Part shown: piece after piece, positions 60,692-64,000 of the stretch
Layout: the number at the start of each line of letters is the position of its first letter
How positions within the stretch are numbered: position 1 is the stretch's first letter
NCBI RefSeq assembly: GCF_900078665.2
Contig: NZ_LT546210.1
Coordinates: 5,914-69,913, forward strand
DNA from: Mycolicibacterium houstonense
Lineage (GTDB): Bacteria; Actinomycetota; Actinomycetes; Mycobacteriales; Mycobacteriaceae
Length of the DNA stretch: 64,000 nucleotides
Reading direction: 5' to 3'
The notes under the pieces: model-generated
Seen by the model: the letters and a program-made list of their open reading frames with translations, nothing else
The model's database searches: none
What the model was told of the DNA's origin: nothing
Made by a program: the position numbers and the translations under genes

Positions 60692-62314
60692 TCACTTTGG
60701 TGGGCTGGGTGAGGTAGCGGACGCGGCGACCACCGGCTGAGCCTGGGCGGTGGCCTGTGGCCGCTCCCAGCCCAGGAACGTCGACCCGAAGTCGATGTCC
60801 TCCAGCGGCACCGCTCTGCCGTTGGACCACACCTTGTCGTTGCCCAGCGCCATGATGCGGTGATCAGTGAACTGCCCAACGTCGCCGAGAATCAACCGGG
60901 ACTGACTCACCGCGTTCGTGGTCACCGGGGCACCGGCCGGGGACAGCGTCAGATTGGCGTCGCGGTAGGCCTGTTCGAACGGAGTGCCGCCCACCACCGC
61001 CCGGCTGGCTTGGGCTACCGCTGCAGTTTCTGCGGTCACCGGATTCTCAAAGCCGGGCACCTTCACGCTGAGATCGTCGGGTGCGGGTTGGCTCGCGCCG
61101 GCCGGAGTGACCTGTCCGCTCTGGGCCTCCGGCGCGCTCGGGTTCGTCGCTGCCTGTGGCCCGGCGGGATTGGGTTGGTTTCCTTCGCCGACCGGCGGGT
61201 CCTTCAACTCGCCGTGCTCGTCCTTGTCGCCCTTCTCATCGCCGGGGGCCTCGGCCTTGTCGCCAACTGGTGGATCGGTGAGTGGATCCGTGGACTCCGC
61301 TCCGGCAGCCTTCGCATCGCGAATAGCCGATCCGATCCCAGATCCGATGTCACCCAACGGAAGTCCGCCACCCATCGCGCCGCCGCCACCACCGAACGGC
61401 ATCATGCCCCCGAGCATGCCCGGCAGTGATCCCAGCGCACCCATGCCAGGTCCGAGCATCGAACCCAAGCCCGACATCAGGGGATCCGATGCCAGCCCGT
61501 CCAGCAGCGGATCCTGCTCCAGACCGGCAGCTCCTGCGCCCGACTCACCGGCGGCTGGAGCGCCGGCAGGTCCAGCTCCCGACGCGGGCTGGCCGGTGCC
61601 GCTGCCAGTTTGGTTCTGCTCACTGGGCTTATCGCTCGACAGCGCCTCGTAGCGAGCAGCCAATCCGTCCAGGACCGCGCCGTGAGACGCCGAATCCAGA
61701 CCCTTGGACTTCAGGACGCCGTTGATCTCATCGGTCTTTCCCTGCAGGAAGCTCGCCAGCTGCTCCTGGCCAGCCGGCGTATCCAGTGTCGGACCGAGCT
61801 TTTGGACTTGATCGATGATCGACTTCTGCAGCTCACCGAGTTTGGCCTTGCCCTCGGCGCTGGAGTCCTGCGCCTTCAGCAGCGCGTCGATGAGTTTCTC
61901 ATCGGCCTCGTTGAGAGCTGTCCGGTTCTTGGCCAGCGCCTCGTCGAGACGCTTGGCGACCTCAGCCGCGGCACCGGTGAGCTCAGGGTTGCTAGCCGGG
62001 CCGGCCTGAGGAGTGGTCTCCGCCGGCGGGGTGATCGGCGGCTTGCCCGACGGTGCCGGTTGGTCCCCGCCAGGTGGCGGGGCATCAGCACCGGTTTTCA
62101 GCGGTGGCTGCCCCATCCCCTCCAACGCCTTGTTGATCACCGTGATCGACGACGTGTCGGGGTCAATCCCCATGTATTTCAACTGCGCTCGCTGCTCGGG
62201 GGTGAGTTCAGTGGCCAGCGGCATGTCGAACCGCGGCGACTGGGGGGCTGCGCCAAGTACCTGGGAGATGCTCCCCACGAGATCACCGACGATGAGATCA
62301 GGCCAAGCGGTCAT
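60692..62314 (-). CDS. EspE/EspA-like ESX substrate (DUF4226-type)
   Basis: A 540-residue protein. The N-terminal 170 residues include a Pro-rich stretch. Residues about 115-225 form a helical bundle matching the DUF4226 pattern (NEADEKLIDALLKAQDSSAEGKAKL, LDTPAGQEQLASFL, cited in part). A Gly/Met/Leu-rich middle follows, and a C-terminal domain of about 110 residues ends TSPSPPK. Position before the EspF-like gene supports an EspE/EspA role as exported substrate. ATG 62314 has no ribosome-binding site but lies 7 nt after TATCGT and 33 nt after the shared promoter element, so leaderless translation is expected. Confidence 0.7.
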   Translation of the reverse strand: MTAWPDLIVGDLVGSISQVLGAAPQSPRFDMPLATELTPEQRAQLKYMGIDPDTSSITVINKALEGMGQPPLKTGADAPPPGGDQPAPSGKPPITPPAETTPQAGPASNPELTGAAAEVAKRLDEALAKNRTALNEADEKLIDALLKAQDSSAEGKAKLGELQKSIIDQVQKLGPTLDTPAGQEQLASFLQGKTDEINGVLKSKGLDSASHGAVLDGLAARYEALSSDKPSEQNQTGSGTGQPASGAGPAGAPAAGESGAGAAGLEQDPLLDGLASDPLMSGLGSMLGPGMGALGSLPGMLGGMMPFGGGGGAMGGGLPLGDIGSGIGSAIRDAKAAGAESTDPLTDPPVGDKAEAPGDEKGDKDEHGELKDPPVGEGNQPNPAGPQAATNPSAPEAQSGQVTPAGASQPAPDDLSVKVPGFENPVTAETAAVAQASRAVVGGTPFEQAYRDANLTLSPAGAPVTTNAVSQSRLILGDVGQFTDHRIMALGNDKVWSNGRAVPLEDIDFGSTFLGWERPQATAQAQPVVAASATSPSPPK

Positions 62315-62361
62315 AGGCGGGACGATATGGCGTGGCCACTGCCGATTTCCAACAGTAGCTC
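62315..62361 (-). promoter_or_regulatory. leaderless promoter with the shared element, ESX substrate operon
   Basis: On the minus strand AGCTACTGTTGGA (62360-62348) is followed by exactly 33 nt and ATG 62314; TATCGT ends 7 nt before the ATG. Similarity to the 7745 copy extends 9 bp further upstream (22 of 23 bp identical over 62348-62370 against 7745-7767). It links the ESX substrate operon to the relaxase and relaxosome promoters 54 kb away. Confidence 0.65.
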
Positions 62362-62424
62362 CACATTCGCCGCAAAATTGGCCGCTGGACGACCCACTGG
62401 CGTTGTGCGCGGCGCATCGTCGAG

Positions 62425-62727
62425 CTACCAGGCGGTCTGTGCGGCCTCGGCGTCGATGGCGTCGATCGCGGTGGTGATGATGTCCCAGAGCGGACTGTTC
62501 GTACGCACGTAGTAGACGCGGCGGGAATCCTCCGGATGCTCGATATCGAGCATCCCCAACTGCACCAACCGATTCAGCTCTTGGGTGACATTGCTCGACG
62601 ACGCATGCTCGATGTCGCGCGGCTCGGACTGGAAGAACCGGCCCTTGGGGTGGCGCAATACCCACGCCGCGACTGCGAGTCGGCACTTGCGGCCGAACAG
62701 CAGTTCGCTGACGTGTGTCGTATCCAC
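62425..62727 (-). CDS. winged-helix transcriptional regulator
   Basis: A 100-residue single-domain ArsR/MarR-like protein: LFGRKCRLAVAAWVLRHP, recognition helix HASSSNVTQELNRLVQLGML, and the wing EDSRRVYYVRT. GTG 62727 has GGAAG upstream. It is divergent from the gene at 62800 across a dense palindrome, which it probably binds, and lies 110 bp upstream of the ESX substrate operon on the same strand. It is therefore a candidate regulator of the shared promoter element too, though that is inference. Confidence 0.75.
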   Translation of the reverse strand: MDTTHVSELLFGRKCRLAVAAWVLRHPKGRFFQSEPRDIEHASSSNVTQELNRLVQLGMLDIEHPEDSRRVYYVRTNSPLWDIITTAIDAIDAEAAQTAW

Positions 62728-62731
62728 GGCT

Positions 62732-62779
62732 TCCAGTATCTACCCTCTACTATCTAGAATCTAGGTAGTAGATACTGGA
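62732..62779. promoter_or_regulatory. nested palindromes, operator between divergent regulators
   Basis: TCCAGTATCTAC (62732-62743) and GTAGATACTGGA (62768-62779) form a perfect 12-bp inverted repeat. Inside it CTACTATCTAGA (62747-62758) and TCTAGGTAGTAG (62760-62771) form a second one with a single mismatch, centred 3.5 bp away. The AT-rich core also fits a promoter. Probable binding site of the winged-helix protein. Confidence 0.7.
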
Positions 62780-62799
62780 TGTTCGGGAACGGAGCGAGG

Positions 62800-63000
62800 A
62801 TGACCACGGCCACCCCAGCCCCACAGCGGCGGTCGCGTGCCGGCTCAGAGACCCGGCAGCGCGCAGCCAAGATCGACGTTCGGTTTGACGACGACGAACG
62901 CGCCCTCATCGACCGGGCTGCGGCAGCTTCTGGCCTCAAACCTTCCACCTACCTGCGCATTTCGGCCCTAGAGCGGGCCGCGGCCACACTCGCCAGCTAG
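62800..63000 (+). CDS. small ribbon-helix-helix-like protein (MobC/DUF1778-type)
   Basis: A 66-residue basic protein. The segment KIDVRFDDDERALIDRAAAASGLKPSTYLRISAL has the strand-helix-helix pattern of MobC or DUF1778-type ribbon-helix-helix proteins (read in parts: KIDVRFDDDE, ALIDRAAAASGL, STYLRISAL). ATG 62800 has GGAGCGAGG upstream; ATG 62779 overlaps the operator and is unlikely. Such proteins act as relaxosome components or antitoxin-like repressors. No toxin gene is adjacent. Confidence 0.65.
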   Translation: MTTATPAPQRRSRAGSETRQRAAKIDVRFDDDERALIDRAAAASGLKPSTYLRISALERAAATLAS

Positions 63001-63030
63001 CACCACGGCAGGTTCGCGCTAGCTGGATGC

Positions 63031-63064
63031 GCGGTCGGACCGCGTGTCGGTGCGGTCAGACCGC
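63031..63064. promoter_or_regulatory. two phased 13-bp palindromes
   Basis: GCGGTCGGACCGC (63031-63043) and GCGGTCAGACCGC (63052-63064) are two copies of one palindrome with start-to-start spacing of 21 bp, two helical turns. They lie between the RHH-like gene and the gene at 63089, as expected for cooperative binding of a dimeric repressor. Confidence 0.65.
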
Positions 63065-63088
63065 GCATTTGCGTGTCACCATGCCAGC

Positions 63089-63607
63089 ATGAGCGAGTCA
63101 CACGACGCGGACGTTGACGATAACGATCCGATTGCGACATCCCGGCGTGTCACTGGCTTTTCCAGAAAACCTACGGGCAAGATCAGCCGCATGGCTGGAT
63201 CAAATCGGGGGCGGCCGTCCCTTGGCGAACGCGCCACTGTGACCGCCACCTTGCCCATGACTGTTCGCAAAGCAGCCGAAACCGCTGCCCACGACCACCA
63301 CATCGACCTATCGCCCTACCTGGCTGATCTCATCTGCTTTCACTACGGCCATCCTGAACTGATGCGGCACCTGTCTCAGGCGATTCTTTCCGACAGCCCA
63401 AGTCGCATCAGCGATCTCACCGTCGACACCTTCGGCCGCCATGTGACGATCCGGCTCCCCCTGCCGGTGGCCGAGCTCGTCGAATTCGAGGCCAGCGACC
63501 GCGCCGTCGAACGCTCAACCCTGCTCGCCGACATCGTCTGTCTGCGAATGGGTTTCCCCGGATTGATCCGCGCTCTCGACAAGGAGGTCATGCCACTGGC
63601 GATCTGA
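63089..63607 (+). CDS. hypothetical protein with RHH-like segments
   Basis: A 172-residue protein from ATG 63089. The region RATVTATLPMTVRKAAETAA is followed by a helix and DLSPYLADLICFHYGHPEL; a second, similar unit reads GRHVTIRLPLPVAELVEFEA and then RSTLLADIVCLRMGFPGL. This looks like a tandem pair of ribbon-helix-helix units, each ending in 'LADI/LIC...G.P.L'. That would suit binding of the phased palindromes directly upstream and so autoregulation. No exact family is recognised. Confidence 0.6.
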   Translation: MSESHDADVDDNDPIATSRRVTGFSRKPTGKISRMAGSNRGRPSLGERATVTATLPMTVRKAAETAAHDHHIDLSPYLADLICFHYGHPELMRHLSQAILSDSPSRISDLTVDTFGRHVTIRLPLPVAELVEFEASDRAVERSTLLADIVCLRMGFPGLIRALDKEVMPLAI

Positions 63608-63696
63608 CGCCCAGAGCACACCGCCATCCTTTTCTGTCTTGGTCGACAGCGGTGCGCCTGACAACTTCATAGCGCGGATCTAACCCCATAACGACG

Positions 63697-63723
63697 AAAA
63701 CCCCCGGTAAACCCGAGGGTTTT
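63697..63723. terminator. bidirectional rho-independent-type terminator
   Basis: AAAACCCCCGG (63697-63707) pairs with CCGAGGGTTTT (63713-63723) with one mismatch around a short loop, flanked by A and T runs so that it can work on both strands. It lies 90 bp after the gene ending at 63607. Confidence 0.7.
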
Positions 63724-64000
63724 GTCTGAACCGAGTTGGCGCTCGGTTCGGGGGTGCATCCGCACCGAAATCCCCGAAGGGACTGTCTGGTGGACAGGTC
63801 TCACGGTAGCGCATTGCCGTCCTTCGGTCTACTGCGCACGCACCGTGTTCAACACTTTTCAACACGGGGTGTCGACGTTTTCGACGTCGCTGCTTCCGTG
63901 TCCGCTGAGGTCGATCGCTCCCGTCCGATCTCACCCCGACCAGCCACTTATCGTGGCTGCAGTCCGACGCGCCGCCGCCGTGGCATCGTCCGGACCACAC
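63724..64000. other. non-coding end of the window with repeats
   Basis: No convincing gene. It contains CCGTGTT (63843-63849) with AACACGG (63861-63867) as an inverted repeat enclosing two direct copies of TTCAACAC (63848-63855 and 63858-63865, 10-bp period). Next comes CGACG-TTTT-CGACG near 63873. Such phased repeats fit a partition site, replication origin or operator for a gene beyond the window. A minus-strand open frame across this region has no coding features. Confidence 0.4.

Noticed and set aside
63680..64000. Minus-strand frame at the window end
   Set aside because: Runs through the terminator hairpin and repeat region with no ribosome-binding site and Arg-rich, noise-like sequence.
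1..64000. CRISPR arrays, tRNA or rRNA genes, insertion sequences
   Set aside because: No regularly spaced identical repeats, no cloverleaf-type sequence and no transposase-like protein were seen; the repeats present are operators or promoter elements.

Overview
This window is most of a large conjugative plasmid from a Mycobacterium. It carries a complete plasmid-borne type VII (ESX) secretion locus together with an actinobacterial type IV secretion/conjugation module, the combination known from pRAW-type mycobacterial plasmids. The evidence is the high GC content, PE, PPE, EsxA/B-like, EspG, EccA-E and MycP proteins, and a TrwC-type relaxase next to a TraG/VirD4 coupling protein. No replication initiator or dedicated ParA/ParB pair is visible, so the replicon core probably lies outside the window. 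No tRNA, rRNA, insertion sequence or CRISPR array was found.

Layout. 1-7.1 kb: accessory genes (XRE/ImmA-IrrE protein with a partner behind a perfect 18-bp palindrome, a 5'-damaged cytosine-C5 DNA methyltransferase, an NrdH-like glutaredoxin, small unknown proteins, an HNH nuclease). 7.2-15.4 kb: conjugative DNA processing (relaxosome-type protein, divergent relaxase/helicase split by a one-base frameshift, coupling protein). 15.5-18.2 kb: unknown genes. 18.2-28.1 kb, minus strand: T4SS operon (PrgI-like, VirB4, VirB6-like, TcpC/VirB8-like and small membrane proteins) that also holds the ESX ATPase gene eccA. 28.2-30.9 kb: regulator and membrane proteins, including a DUF2637 protein. 30.9-35.6 kb: a lipoprotein, a membrane protein and a Pycsar-like antiphage module (PycTM-type effector divergent from an IF2_N-domain protein and a cyclase). 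35.7-52.6 kb, minus strand: ESX core in transcription order eccB, split eccC, double-HTH regulator, PE, PPE, two esx genes, espG, espI-like ATPase, eccD, mycP, eccE. 52.7-62.3 kb, minus strand: ESX-associated substrate and chaperone genes (EspK-, EspL-, EspB-, EspH-, EspF- and EspE-like) plus an Arr-like ADP-ribosyltransferase. 62.4-64 kb: divergent regulators with dense operator palindromes, a ribbon-helix-helix-like gene, a terminator and a repeat-rich non-coding end.

How it fits together. The relaxase and coupling protein would process and deliver DNA to the VirB4/VirB6/TcpC-type channel, while the ESX machine would export PE/PPE/Esx/Esp proteins. The two systems are linked physically (eccA is translationally coupled to the virB6-like gene) and apparently by regulation: one 14-bp element, always exactly 33 bp before an ATG, precedes the relaxosome gene, the relaxase gene and the first ESX substrate gene, and each ATG follows a TANNNT box by 7 nt as expected for leaderless transcripts.

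The observations most worth following are this shared promoter element, the frameshifted relaxase, the eccC interrupted by one in-frame TGA, the Pycsar-like island with an IF2_N partner, and the ADP-ribosyltransferase inside the ESX substrate operon.
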